From Dehalococcoidia bacterium (GTDB lineage: Bacteria; Chloroflexota; Dehalococcoidia; Dehalococcoidales; RBG-16-60-22): a DNA stretch of 12,632 bases. Below the pieces are notes generated by a model. It did not search any database, was not told where the DNA came from, and worked only from the letters and a program-made list of their open reading frames with translations. Of the stretch, positions 6,726 to 12,632 are shown in pieces. The position numbers and the translations under genes were made by a program. Each line of letters starts with the position of its first letter. Position 1 is the stretch's first letter. The stretch lies in the NCBI GenBank assembly GCA_030613665.1, contig JAUWLN010000039.1, forward strand, positions 1-12,632. The letters run 5' to 3'.

Positions 6726-7586
6726 GTGCCAAAGCTCGGTTTCATTGGCACTGGACCGGTGGGCACTGCGTTCGCAGTCAACCTGTCGCAGCGCGGCTAT
6801 CAGGTCATCGGTGCCTTTGATGTCGTCAGGGAGGCCGCACAGCGCTTTGCCGACGATGTATCCGGTTGCCAGGTCTACGAAAAGGCCCAAGACCTGGCTG
6901 ACAGTGCCGACATGGTCTTTATCACCACCCCGGATGATATCATCCCCAGGGTTGCCGCTGAAATTACGTGGCGCGCCGGACAATCGGCGGTTCACTGCAG
7001 CGGGGCCAGCACGGTCCATTCTTTAGAGCCTGCCGCAGAGCAAGGGGTCATGGTGGGCTCCATCCACCCCTGCCAGACCTTTGCCGGCAGGGAGCAGGCC
7101 ATCGCCAACCTGCCCGGTTCCACCTTCGCCATTGAAGCCGAGGGGCCAATTAAAAAAACCCTCACTGAAATCGCCAAAGCGCTTGACGGTGACTGGGTCT
7201 ACCTCACCTCCGATGATAAAGCCCTCTACCACGCCGCCGCCTGCATCGCCTGTAATTACTTCTACACGCTGGTGAGCACCGCCACCGACCTATGGCAGAA
7301 CTTCGGCAAGACATCTGAGGAGGCGACCAAGGCCTATATCCCGCTCCTTCAGGGCTCGGTGAACAACATCGCCAAAATGGGTTTCCCGGGCTGCCTTACC
7401 GGCCCTATCGCCCGCGGAGATATCAAGACAATTCAGCGGCACCTCGCCGCGCTGGAGAAATCTGCCCCCGATATATTACCCCTCTACCGGGAACTGGGAC
7501 TCAAGACCATACCAATCGGCATCGCCAAAGGCACCCTCAGTGAAAGCAACGCGGAAGAGCTGCGCGCCCTGCTTGCGGGGCCATAG
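6726..7586 (+). CDS. Rossmann-fold/DUF2520 oxidoreductase-like protein
   Basis: This 286-residue protein has a two-domain layout. An N-terminal NAD(P)-binding Rossmann domain starts with GTGPVG (residues 8-13). The C-terminal helical domain matches DUF2520, with the telltale SIHPCQTF, DDKALYHAAA and LTGPIARGD segments. The fold resembles ketopantoate reductase and beta-hydroxyacid dehydrogenases, so reduction of a keto or aldehyde acid with NAD(P)H is a reasonable guess; no reaction is established for the family as far as I know. The start is GTG at 6726, set by a strong AAGGAGGT at 6711-6718. It sits between two enolase-superfamily genes in the same orientation, so it probably acts on their products. 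One inference is reduction of the aldehyde released by the aldolase, such as tartronate semialdehyde. Confidence 0.9.
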   Translation: MPKLGFIGTGPVGTAFAVNLSQRGYQVIGAFDVVREAAQRFADDVSGCQVYEKAQDLADSADMVFITTPDDIIPRVAAEITWRAGQSAVHCSGASTVHSLEPAAEQGVMVGSIHPCQTFAGREQAIANLPGSTFAIEAEGPIKKTLTEIAKALDGDWVYLTSDDKALYHAAACIACNYFYTLVSTATDLWQNFGKTSEEATKAYIPLLQGSVNNIAKMGFPGCLTGPIARGDIKTIQRHLAALEKSAPDILPLYRELGLKTIPIGIAKGTLSESNAEELRALLAGP

Positions 7587-7638
7587 CCATAAATACAACC
7601 TCGTAGTTTCAAGCTCGTATTAGAAAAAGGGGGAAGCA

Positions 7639-8802
7639 ATGAAGGTAACCGGCGTAAAAACGTATCTTTATCATGGACATTTCAACTGGCTGCTGGTCAA
7701 GCTGGAGACGGACGAAGGCATCGAAGGCTGGGGCGAGGCCACCACCCAGTCAGCAGAAATGGCCACACAGGCCCATGTGCATACCATCGGCGAGAATTAC
7801 TTAATGGGCAAAGACCCCCGGCAGATAGAGCTCCACGTCAGCACCCTGATGCGCAACAGCTACTGGAAGCCGTCATTCGTGATATACAGCGCCATCAGCG
7901 GCCTGGAGATGGCCATGTGGGACATCCTCGGCAAAAGCCTTAACGTGCCTGTCTATACCCTGCTCGGCGGCGCCTGCCGTTCGCGACTCAAGATGTACCA
8001 TAACGGGTGGTGGTTCGGTGCCAAATCATACGATGACTACGCGCGGCTGGCCAAAGATATGGTAGACCAAGGCGCCAGGGCATTGAAATTCGACCCGATG
8101 CAGGGGATGGATACCTTCATCGATACCACCGAGCTCAACCGGACAGTCGAGGCATTCCGGCTGGTCAGGGAGGCGGTCGGGGATTCTGTTGAGCTGATGA
8201 TAGACGTTCATGGTCGGCTGAGCCCGGACAATGCCATCCGGCTGGCAAGGGCATTGGAACCATACCGCCCCTACTGGTGGGAAGAGCCTCTGCCCACCGA
8301 TGCCAGCCTGGACGACCTGGCCCTGGTCGCCCGGTCAATCAATATACCGGTCGTTGCCGGCGAACGCATCTACACCCGCTGGGGCTTCCGCGACCTGTTT
8401 GAGAAACGAGCGGCGGCGATTATAAACCCCGATATCTCCCACCAGGGCGGCATTTTGGAGACGAAAAAGATCGCCGATATGGCACACGCTTACTACGTGA
8501 GCGTCAACCCCCACGACGCCAGCGGCCCGGTACTCACCGCCGCCAGCATACAACTGGAAGCGGCCATCCCGAACTTTCTCATCCACGAATTTTTCTCCAT
8601 TGATATTCCATTCTATGAAGAGGTACTCAAGGAAAAGTTCCCGGTAATTACAGAGAACAATTACATAGAGTTGCCGACCAAGCCCGGGCTGGGGATAGAG
8701 ATTGACGAGGCAGCACTCAGCAAACGGCCTTACAAATATACAGACCTGAGCGCCTTCTGGGCAACCCACGACGATTGGCGTGAGGCTACCGACCGCAAGT
8801 GA
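7639..8802 (+). CDS. Enolase-superfamily acid-sugar dehydratase, galactonate dehydratase-like
   Basis: This 387-residue enzyme is of the mandelate racemase subgroup but with the galactonate-dehydratase residue pattern. The second-strand motif is Lys150-x-Asp152 rather than KxK. Asp189 is followed by His191 (DVHGR), Glu215 lies in WWEEP, Glu242 in AGER, and the dyad is Asp265 (NPDISHQGG) with His292 (NPHD). In E. coli DgoD the His after the first metal Asp is the general acid and the dyad His the base, and the same layout is present here. The segments LEPYRP (206-211) and TKPGLGIEIDEA (347-358) also recall DgoD. The expected reaction is loss of water from an aldonate to a 2-keto-3-deoxy acid. 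The ATG follows AAAGGGGGAAG by a short gap. It lies 52 bases after the DUF2520 gene in the same operon. The exact sugar acid is uncertain. Confidence 0.93.
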   Translation: MKVTGVKTYLYHGHFNWLLVKLETDEGIEGWGEATTQSAEMATQAHVHTIGENYLMGKDPRQIELHVSTLMRNSYWKPSFVIYSAISGLEMAMWDILGKSLNVPVYTLLGGACRSRLKMYHNGWWFGAKSYDDYARLAKDMVDQGARALKFDPMQGMDTFIDTTELNRTVEAFRLVREAVGDSVELMIDVHGRLSPDNAIRLARALEPYRPYWWEEPLPTDASLDDLALVARSINIPVVAGERIYTRWGFRDLFEKRAAAIINPDISHQGGILETKKIADMAHAYYVSVNPHDASGPVLTAASIQLEAAIPNFLIHEFFSIDIPFYEEVLKEKFPVITENNYIELPTKPGLGIEIDEAALSKRPYKYTDLSAFWATHDDWREATDRK

Positions 8803-8829
8803 AAAGCCTGAAGCTTTGAATTTGGAACG

Positions 8830-9246
8830 ATGAAACTTCAGACGCTCAAGATATGGTTCCTGGTCGCCATAACGCCCGTTTTTATGGCGATTATCACCCG
8901 CCTGGTCTGGGAACTGGCGGTCAATTTCTCCACCAGCGGCCTGGTTATGTCAATTCTGGTCATCACCACGCTTCTCGGTGTGTGTACCCTCCTCTTTTAC
9001 CTCATCCTCAAACCGAACCTGAAAGTACTAAACAGCCTCCCCATCTGGATTATCGGCGCGGCGATAGCGACCGGCGGCGTGATTGGCGCCGTCATCCATT
9101 TCATACGCTTCCTTCCGTCACCAGAGTGCGGACTGCCCTGGAGCCTGGTTATCGCGCTGCTCTACTTTATCGCCTTGCTCAATGCCTACTTCATACTGCT
9201 CTGGCATATCTGGTCACTCTGGAAAAAGAAACGCCGGAAAGGATAA
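8830..9246 (+). CDS. Small four-helix membrane protein
   Basis: I do not recognise this 138-residue protein. It is almost entirely hydrophobic, with four likely membrane helices at about residues 8-27, 36-60, 71-93 and 103-129. It ends in a basic tail (WKKKRRKG) that should stay in the cytoplasm. The short loop between helices 3 and 4 holds PSPECG with a single Cys. The ribosome-binding site before the ATG is weak, which fits read-through translation from the enolase-superfamily gene 27 bases upstream. The metallopeptidase gene begins 2 bases after its stop, so the two are probably translationally coupled. A membrane partner or anchor for that peptidase is a possibility, nothing more. Confidence 0.75.
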   Translation: MKLQTLKIWFLVAITPVFMAIITRLVWELAVNFSTSGLVMSILVITTLLGVCTLLFYLILKPNLKVLNSLPIWIIGAAIATGGVIGAVIHFIRFLPSPECGLPWSLVIALLYFIALLNAYFILLWHIWSLWKKKRRKG

Positions 9247-9248
9247 AA

Positions 9249-9629
9249 ATGGACCGGGAGAGATTCGAGTGGCTCGTAGCCAAAGCCATTGACGACCTGC
9301 CCGACGAGTTCCGCGAACGCATGGATAACATCGACGTCGTGGTGCAGGGCGAGCCGACGTCCCGCCATCTGACCGACGCCGGCCTAAAGCGCAGCGAAAC
9401 GCTGCTGGGGCTTTATGAGGGCGTGCCTCTGACCAGGCGAAGCCGCTCCTACGGCATGGTGCCACCGGACAAGATAACCATCTTCCAGCACCCGATTGAG
9501 TCCAGATGCCGCAGCGAGACCCAAATCCAGCGGGAAATACAGCGGGTGGTGATACATGAAATCGCGCACCATTTCGGCATCGGCGACGCCAAGCTGAGAC
9601 AGCTGGAGAGAAGGCGAAAACGCCTTTAA
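9249..9629 (+). CDS. Minimal zincin metallopeptidase (DUF1025/PF06262-like)
   Basis: This 126-residue protein matches a family of very small zincins. It starts MDRERFEWLV-x-KAIDDLP and has GLYEGVPLT-x-RS (54-65), PPDKITIF (72-79) and the zinc site HEIAHHFG (103-110, His103, Glu104, His107), followed by Asp113 as a likely third ligand. There is no signal peptide or membrane segment, so it should act in the cytoplasm. The target is unknown. The chosen ATG at 9249 follows an AAAGGA at good spacing and fits the family start. The same frame stays open upstream to 8853, but that part overlaps the membrane-protein gene in another frame and looks nothing like a protein family. Its last codon and stop overlap the end of the convergent elp3 gene by 4 bases. 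Confidence 0.88.
   Translation: MDRERFEWLVAKAIDDLPDEFRERMDNIDVVVQGEPTSRHLTDAGLKRSETLLGLYEGVPLTRRSRSYGMVPPDKITIFQHPIESRCRSETQIQREIQRVVIHEIAHHFGIGDAKLRQLERRRKRL
9611..9626. other. Stem-loop at the convergent gene ends
   Basis: AAGGCG (9611-9616) pairs with CGCCTT (9621-9626) around an AAAA loop, inside the last codons of the metallopeptidase gene and just past the elp3 stop. A good T-run is missing on both strands, so termination here would be weak; it may act as a partial bidirectional terminator. Confidence 0.4.
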
Positions 9630-11017
9630 GGTCTCGCCGCTAATTCTTTGACCATATATTCGCCCAGCGAGCGATACCCTGATTCGGCACGGTAGTACTC
9701 ACGGGCGCCAACCCCGCTCAGCACCAGCACCTGCTTTGCCTGAAACTCCTCTGTCGCGATTCGCTCCGCCTCCCGCAGGAGCGCCCGACCTATGCCCTTA
9801 TGCTGCGCGGCATCCAGTCGCTGTCCGGCCAGCGGCACCTCGGGGCCGAAAATATGCAGCTCCCTGATTATGGCCAGTCTGCCCTTATATTCCGGCCCCA
9901 GAACCACCGCCGGTTTATCCTGAATCCGCAGCCGCAGCAGGCCGAAAAGTGTCTCTGTTTCATCTTCGAAAGAGAGGAAAATCTCCCGGCCGCCGGATGC
10001 CTCATAGTCCAGCCGTTCCAGATGGGGTTCACCTATCTCCCAGCCATCCCGTGCCCGGTGCCCGTACTCACGGCAGCGGATGCACCTGCACTCCAGACCG
10101 CGCGCCTGCAAACGCTTTCTCAGCAGGCCCCGCAGGGAGTCCTTCAGACCACCGGTTATAAACTGTGGCGGTATATCGCGCAGCACCCGGGAAATCCTGA
10201 CGTAGCCGGGCACAATCGCCTTTATATCCACCAGCAGATTGACCATGGTATCGAAATCATACGGCTGATAACGCCCTTCCTGGTACCATTTCTCCAGCTC
10301 GGTCCCCTCCACGACCATCGTCGGGTACAGCTTCAGCCCGTCCGGCCGGAACCTGCCGTCATCAAATAGCTTTCTGGATAGCTCAAGGTCTGTCTCCGGA
10401 GTCGAGCCAGGAAGCCCGGGCATCCAGTGATAGTACACCTTGAAACCGTGTTCCTTGAGCAGAGAAGTAGCCCGAACCACGTCCTCCACCTGATGTCCTC
10501 TCCGGACCAGACGGTAAATATCGTCGCTCAGTGTCTGTACGCCAAGCTCCACCCGCGTGGCGCCAAAATCGAGCATTCGCTCAATCTCTTCCTGGCGGCA
10601 CCAGTCAGGCCTCGTCTCAATACACAATCCGGTGCAACGGTGCCCGGCGGTCTCATTGAGCTTCTTGGCCTCATCCAGCGTCGCCGACTCCCGCTCATTC
10701 AGGGCGTCATAGCAACCCTTGATGAACTCATACTGATATTCCGGCGGTTGCGCCAGAAAAGTACCGCCCATGATGATAAGCTCCACTTTATCAGTGGGGT
10801 GGCCCATTTCCCCGAGCACGCGCAACCTCACCGCCACCTGCTGATAGGGATTGTAATCGTGCCGCCTGGCCCGTAAGACGGCCGGCGATTCCGGCGTATA
10901 GCTGCGCGGCGTGTTGGCGAAAGTCGGGCAGTACAGGCACTGTCCCGGACATTTGATAGGCCGGGTCATCGCCGCCACCGGCGTCACCCCGGATATTGTC
11001 CTGGCGAGTTTTTTCAT
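9626..11017 (-). CDS. elp3: Elp3-like tRNA wobble uridine-34 modification enzyme (radical SAM + GNAT)
   Basis: This 463-residue protein has the full Elp3 layout. The radical SAM domain has cluster cysteines Cys23, Cys27 and Cys30 (KCPGQCLYCPTF) and MGGTF at 83-87. Further marks are RCTGLCIETRPDWC (127-140), VELGVQT (156-162) and YYHWMPGLPGS (195-205). Cys310, Cys312 and Cys315 (ECRCIRCREYG) give the extra zinc site. The C-terminal acetyl-CoA domain has QHKGIGRALL (405-414) and YYRAESGY (441-448). Elp3 builds the carboxymethyl group at C5 of tRNA wobble uridines from acetyl-CoA; a Dehalococcoides homologue has been studied structurally. The start at 11017 begins at the conserved ISGVTPVA-x-M segment. 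A longer in-frame ATG at 11128 would run through the divergent promoter and the methyltransferase start. Divergence from a Trm9-like methyltransferase supports a role in mcm5U formation. Confidence 0.94.
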   Translation of the reverse strand: MKKLARTISGVTPVAAMTRPIKCPGQCLYCPTFANTPRSYTPESPAVLRARRHDYNPYQQVAVRLRVLGEMGHPTDKVELIIMGGTFLAQPPEYQYEFIKGCYDALNERESATLDEAKKLNETAGHRCTGLCIETRPDWCRQEEIERMLDFGATRVELGVQTLSDDIYRLVRRGHQVEDVVRATSLLKEHGFKVYYHWMPGLPGSTPETDLELSRKLFDDGRFRPDGLKLYPTMVVEGTELEKWYQEGRYQPYDFDTMVNLLVDIKAIVPGYVRISRVLRDIPPQFITGGLKDSLRGLLRKRLQARGLECRCIRCREYGHRARDGWEIGEPHLERLDYEASGGREIFLSFEDETETLFGLLRLRIQDKPAVVLGPEYKGRLAIIRELHIFGPEVPLAGQRLDAAQHKGIGRALLREAERIATEEFQAKQVLVLSGVGAREYYRAESGYRSLGEYMVKELAARP

Positions 11018-11025
11018 CGTTGCCC

Positions 11026-11040
11026 TGCTATAATATAGTA
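11026..11040. promoter_or_regulatory. Shared palindromic promoter between elp3 and methyltransferase
   Basis: On the plus strand TGC-TATAAT (11026-11034) is a perfect extended -10 element, giving a start near 11041 and the ATG at 11069. The core CTATAATATAG is nearly its own complement, so the minus strand also reads TATTAT/TATATT here, with CTGATA about 17 bases upstream of it. Both genes are probably driven from this one element; the elp3 leader would be only a few bases. Confidence 0.55.
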
Positions 11041-11068
11041 TCAATTTTAGTTTATCAGATTTGCACTG

Positions 11069-11719
11069 ATGGCAACAGTTAAGGATGTATTCAACCAGAT
11101 TGCGCCGAGCTGGTATAACTTCAGGCACCGGTCAATCTTCAAACGCGAACTGGAGGGCCTGGCAAAGCGGTGGGGAGAAGGCCGGCTGCTCAACCTGGGC
11201 TGCGCCCACGGTCCCGATTTCCTGCCCTTCAAACGTGCCTTTGAGCTTTATGGCGTGGACATAGCCACGGAAATGCTCCGTTTTGCCCGGAAGTATTCGC
11301 AAAAATTCGACTTCGCGGTGCACCTGGCCGCTGCCGACGTCCGCTTCCTGCCTTATCCGGACAACACGTTCGACCACGCGATTTCGGTCGCCACGTATCA
11401 CCACGTCAAAGGTAATACCGATAAACTGGCAGCGCTGCAGGAGTTAAAACGCGTGCTGAAGCCCGGCGGCGAAGCCTTGATTACCGTCTGGAACCGCTGG
11501 CAGCCGAGGTTCTGGTTCAAAGGCAGGGAAGTTGCGGTGCCGTGGCGGACCAGAGAGAAGACCCTTTACCGGTATTATTACCTGTTCTCTTATTTTGAAC
11601 TGGACAAGCTGGTCCGTGAAGTCGGTCTGCAAGTGCTCAGGGCTTTCCCGGAACACGGCTACCGTTTCCCGATAAAATATTTTTCCCGAAATATCTGCCT
11701 CCTGTTGAGAAAGACTTAA
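11069..11719 (+). CDS. Trm9/ALKBH8-like SAM-dependent tRNA methyltransferase
   Basis: This 216-residue protein is a class I methyltransferase. Motif I is LNLGCAHGPD (41-50), with acidic Asp64 after the second strand, Asp90 in AADV for adenine contact, motif IV SVATYHHV (106-113) and ELKRVLKPGG (125-134). Several parts recall Trm9 and the ALKBH8 methyltransferase domain: the opening VFNQIAPSWYNFRH (7-20), YHH in motif IV, the VW after LKPGG-x-ALIT, and VPWR-x-REK-x(3)-RYYYLF (157-173). Trm9 methylates cm5U34 of tRNA, the Elp3-dependent product, to mcm5U. The gene is divergent from elp3 over a shared promoter, which strengthens the assignment. No clear Shine-Dalgarno precedes the ATG. Methyltransferase activity is near certain; the Trm9 role is likely but unproven, with quinone or lipid methylation as alternatives. 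Confidence 0.85.
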   Translation: MATVKDVFNQIAPSWYNFRHRSIFKRELEGLAKRWGEGRLLNLGCAHGPDFLPFKRAFELYGVDIATEMLRFARKYSQKFDFAVHLAAADVRFLPYPDNTFDHAISVATYHHVKGNTDKLAALQELKRVLKPGGEALITVWNRWQPRFWFKGREVAVPWRTREKTLYRYYYLFSYFELDKLVREVGLQVLRAFPEHGYRFPIKYFSRNICLLLRKT

Positions 11720-11750
11720 ACAATACCCCAAAAAGGTGTAAGATAGAAAT

Positions 11751-11993
11751 ATGCTAATTAAAATCAAATGTCCTTCCTGCCAGACCGAGGGCAGTATGTC
11801 GCTGGTCGAGCCAAGCTACGAGGGCCCGTACAAGTGCTGGAAATGCCGGGAACTCTTCACCATTGCGCTGAAAAACAATAAACTCACATCGTGCGAACCC
11901 CTCAGCGAAGAGGAGTTTCAAAAGCAGCAGGAAATCAAGGCCCTCCAGGATAAGTTCAACCGGCAGTTCCCCGGGAGACAGGATACGGGCTAG
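11751..11993 (+). CDS. Small two-knuckle zinc-ribbon protein, possible Trm112-like partner
   Basis: This 80-residue protein has a single predicted zinc site, CPSC (Cys7, Cys10) and CWKC (Cys29, Cys32), with strands between and a FTIAL strand after. The C-terminal half is charged and helical (about 52-72). I cannot place it firmly in a named family. It lies 31 bases after the Trm9-like gene in the same orientation, with an AAGGTG Shine-Dalgarno at rather long spacing. Eukaryotic and archaeal Trm9 need Trm112, a small protein with a CPxC...CxxC zinc ribbon, so size, motif and position suggest an equivalent here. It lacks the YPI-x-GIP-x-LL ending of typical bacterial Trm112-like proteins, so this is hypothesis only. 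A general zinc-ribbon regulator is the alternative. Confidence 0.75.
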   Translation: MLIKIKCPSCQTEGSMSLVEPSYEGPYKCWKCRELFTIALKNNKLTSCEPLSEEEFQKQQEIKALQDKFNRQFPGRQDTG

Positions 11994-12189
11994 TCCCCGG
12001 CCGTTTGCCAAATCATCCCCCCGGTAGCTACACTGTTGGTTGCCGTTTCACGCCAGCCGGAGCACTTATCGTGGATAGGCGCAGCGACGCAAATAGAGAA
12101 GGCTCCCGCCGATTGTCGGGCTAATTGCTAATAAGCTCTTTTCAAACGTTCAGGTCGCCCAAGTATTTAAATAAAAGGAGGACGCTATC

Positions 12190-12519
12190 ATGGCAAGAGT
12201 AATTAACATGGTGGCCACCGAATGCCAGCCGGAGGTCGAAGAGAAATTCAACAAATGGTACAACGAAGTCCATGTCCCGCTGCTTTTCAAGTTCCAGGGG
12301 ATGAAGAAGGTAACCAGGTATAAAATATTAAATAAAACTGACGAACTCCCAACCTATATCTGCATCTACGAATTTGGTAATCCGTCCGAATTCCAGTCAT
12401 ATTCGGAGAGTAAAGAACTGGCTGACGCCAGGGCAGAAATGAAAGAGAGCTGGAAAGATGGCGGGTGGGAGATAAAGTGGCGCGCGCCGTATGAGGAGAT
12501 GAAGACCTGGGAAAGGTAA
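12190..12519 (+). CDS. Small dimeric alpha/beta-barrel protein (EthD/ABM-like)
   Basis: This 109-residue protein has the strand-helix-strand-strand-helix-strand pattern of the dimeric alpha+beta barrel superfamily (EthD, antibiotic-biosynthesis monooxygenase, stress-response barrels). The segment WYNEVHVPLLFKFQGM (23-38) followed by RYKIL and then YICIYEF is typical of EthD-like members, where the conserved His after NE-x often lies near the active site. There is no signal peptide. The start is set by AAAAGGAGG at 12173-12181, 8 bases ahead. It stands alone between an empty 196-base gap and a tRNA gene, so context gives no substrate. It may bind or cyclise a small aromatic or polyketide compound, or be a ligand-binding dimer. 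Confidence 0.8.
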   Translation: MARVINMVATECQPEVEEKFNKWYNEVHVPLLFKFQGMKKVTRYKILNKTDELPTYICIYEFGNPSEFQSYSESKELADARAEMKESWKDGGWEIKWRAPYEEMKTWER

Positions 12520-12554
12520 AATACCCACCGCGCTCATAAATTTTAAAGCCTTAT

Positions 12555-12584
12555 TTGCCCCGGAAAACGCCAGAATGTTAAAAT
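12555..12584 (+). promoter_or_regulatory. Candidate promoter of the tRNA gene
   Basis: TTGCCC (12555-12560) and TAAAAT (12579-12584) are 18 bases apart, and the -10 box is preceded by TGT, making it an extended -10. Transcription would start near 12591, about 16 bases before the tRNA. Confidence 0.45.
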
Positions 12585-12606
12585 AAAGCCTGTCTAAGAG
12601 GTATGT

Positions 12607-12632
12607 GGGCCGCTAGCTCAACTGGCAGAGCA
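12607..12632 (+). tRNA. 5' part of a tRNA gene, cut by window edge
   Basis: The last 26 bases read as a tRNA start. The 7-base acceptor strand GGGCCGC (12607-12613) is followed by T8 and A9. The D-arm pairs GCTC (12616-12619) with GAGC (12628-12631) around AACTGGCA, which contains the conserved GG. The anticodon lies outside the window, so the amino acid cannot be named. Confidence 0.88.

Noticed and set aside
8853..9248. N-terminal extension of the metallopeptidase frame
   Set aside because: It overlaps the membrane-protein gene in another frame, has a His, Pro and Arg-rich composition without features, and the family start fits 9249.
9800..10369. Plus-strand open frame of 189 codons opposite elp3
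   Set aside because: Antisense shadow of a strongly conserved coding region; no family features.
11018..11128. Longer N-terminus (start at 11128) for Elp3
   Set aside because: It would read through the divergent promoter and the methyltransferase start; the conserved Elp3 sequence begins just after the ATG at 11017.
12106..12120. Small dyad (CCGA-TTG-TCGG) in the gap before the last small gene
   Set aside because: Only four base pairs, no T-run and no promoter context; too weak to call a terminator or operator.
1..12632. CRISPR array, insertion sequence, prophage or attachment-site repeat
   Set aside because: I saw no regularly spaced direct repeats, transposase, integrase or terminal inverted repeats. 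The tRNA at the right edge could be an integration site, but nothing in the window supports it.

Overview
The window is a piece of bacterial chromosome of moderate GC content. It holds tightly packed genes with strong Shine-Dalgarno sequences and sigma70-type promoters. The best lineage clue is an archaeal/eukaryotic-type Elp3 (radical SAM plus acetyltransferase), a family known in Dehalococcoides. The cluster of enolase-superfamily paralogues also recalls uncultivated Dehalococcoidia, including SAR202-like Chloroflexota. I therefore favour an uncultivated Chloroflexota member, but this is inference; no 16S gene or phylogenetic marker is present.

Positions 1-8802 look like a carbohydrate-acid catabolic island. 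A major facilitator transporter (minus strand, running off the left edge) is divergent from a zinc-dependent sugar/polyol-type dehydrogenase and a vicinal-oxygen-chelate (VOC) protein. A strong bidirectional terminator separates these from a convergent zinc-ribbon/coiled-coil protein. Next comes a minus-strand operon of an HpcH/HpaI-type aldolase and a galactarolactone-cycloisomerase-like enolase-superfamily enzyme. Across a compact divergent promoter region lies a plus-strand operon of a second enolase-superfamily enzyme, a Rossmann/DUF2520 protein and a third, galactonate-dehydratase-like enzyme. The logic is uptake, oxidation to sugar acids or lactones, dehydration or cycloisomerisation to 2-keto-3-deoxy acids, then retro-aldol cleavage to pyruvate plus an aldehyde. 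The three enolase-superfamily enzymes carry different catalytic residue sets (KxK, KxN, KxD), so they probably act on different substrates.

Positions 8830-9629 hold a four-helix membrane protein followed after 2 bases by a minimal zincin metallopeptidase. It converges on the Elp3 gene with a 4-base overlap of the two ends.

Positions 9626-11993 are the most interesting part. The elp3 gene is divergent from a Trm9/ALKBH8-like methyltransferase gene across a shared AT-rich palindromic promoter, and a small two-CxxC zinc-ribbon protein follows the methyltransferase. In eukaryotes Elp3 makes cm5U at tRNA wobble position 34, and Trm9 with its small zinc-binding partner Trm112 methylates it to mcm5U. 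The layout suggests a compact bacterial version of this pathway; the Trm112-like role of the small protein is hypothetical.

The window closes with a small dimeric alpha/beta-barrel-type protein and the first 26 bases of a tRNA gene cut by the right edge.
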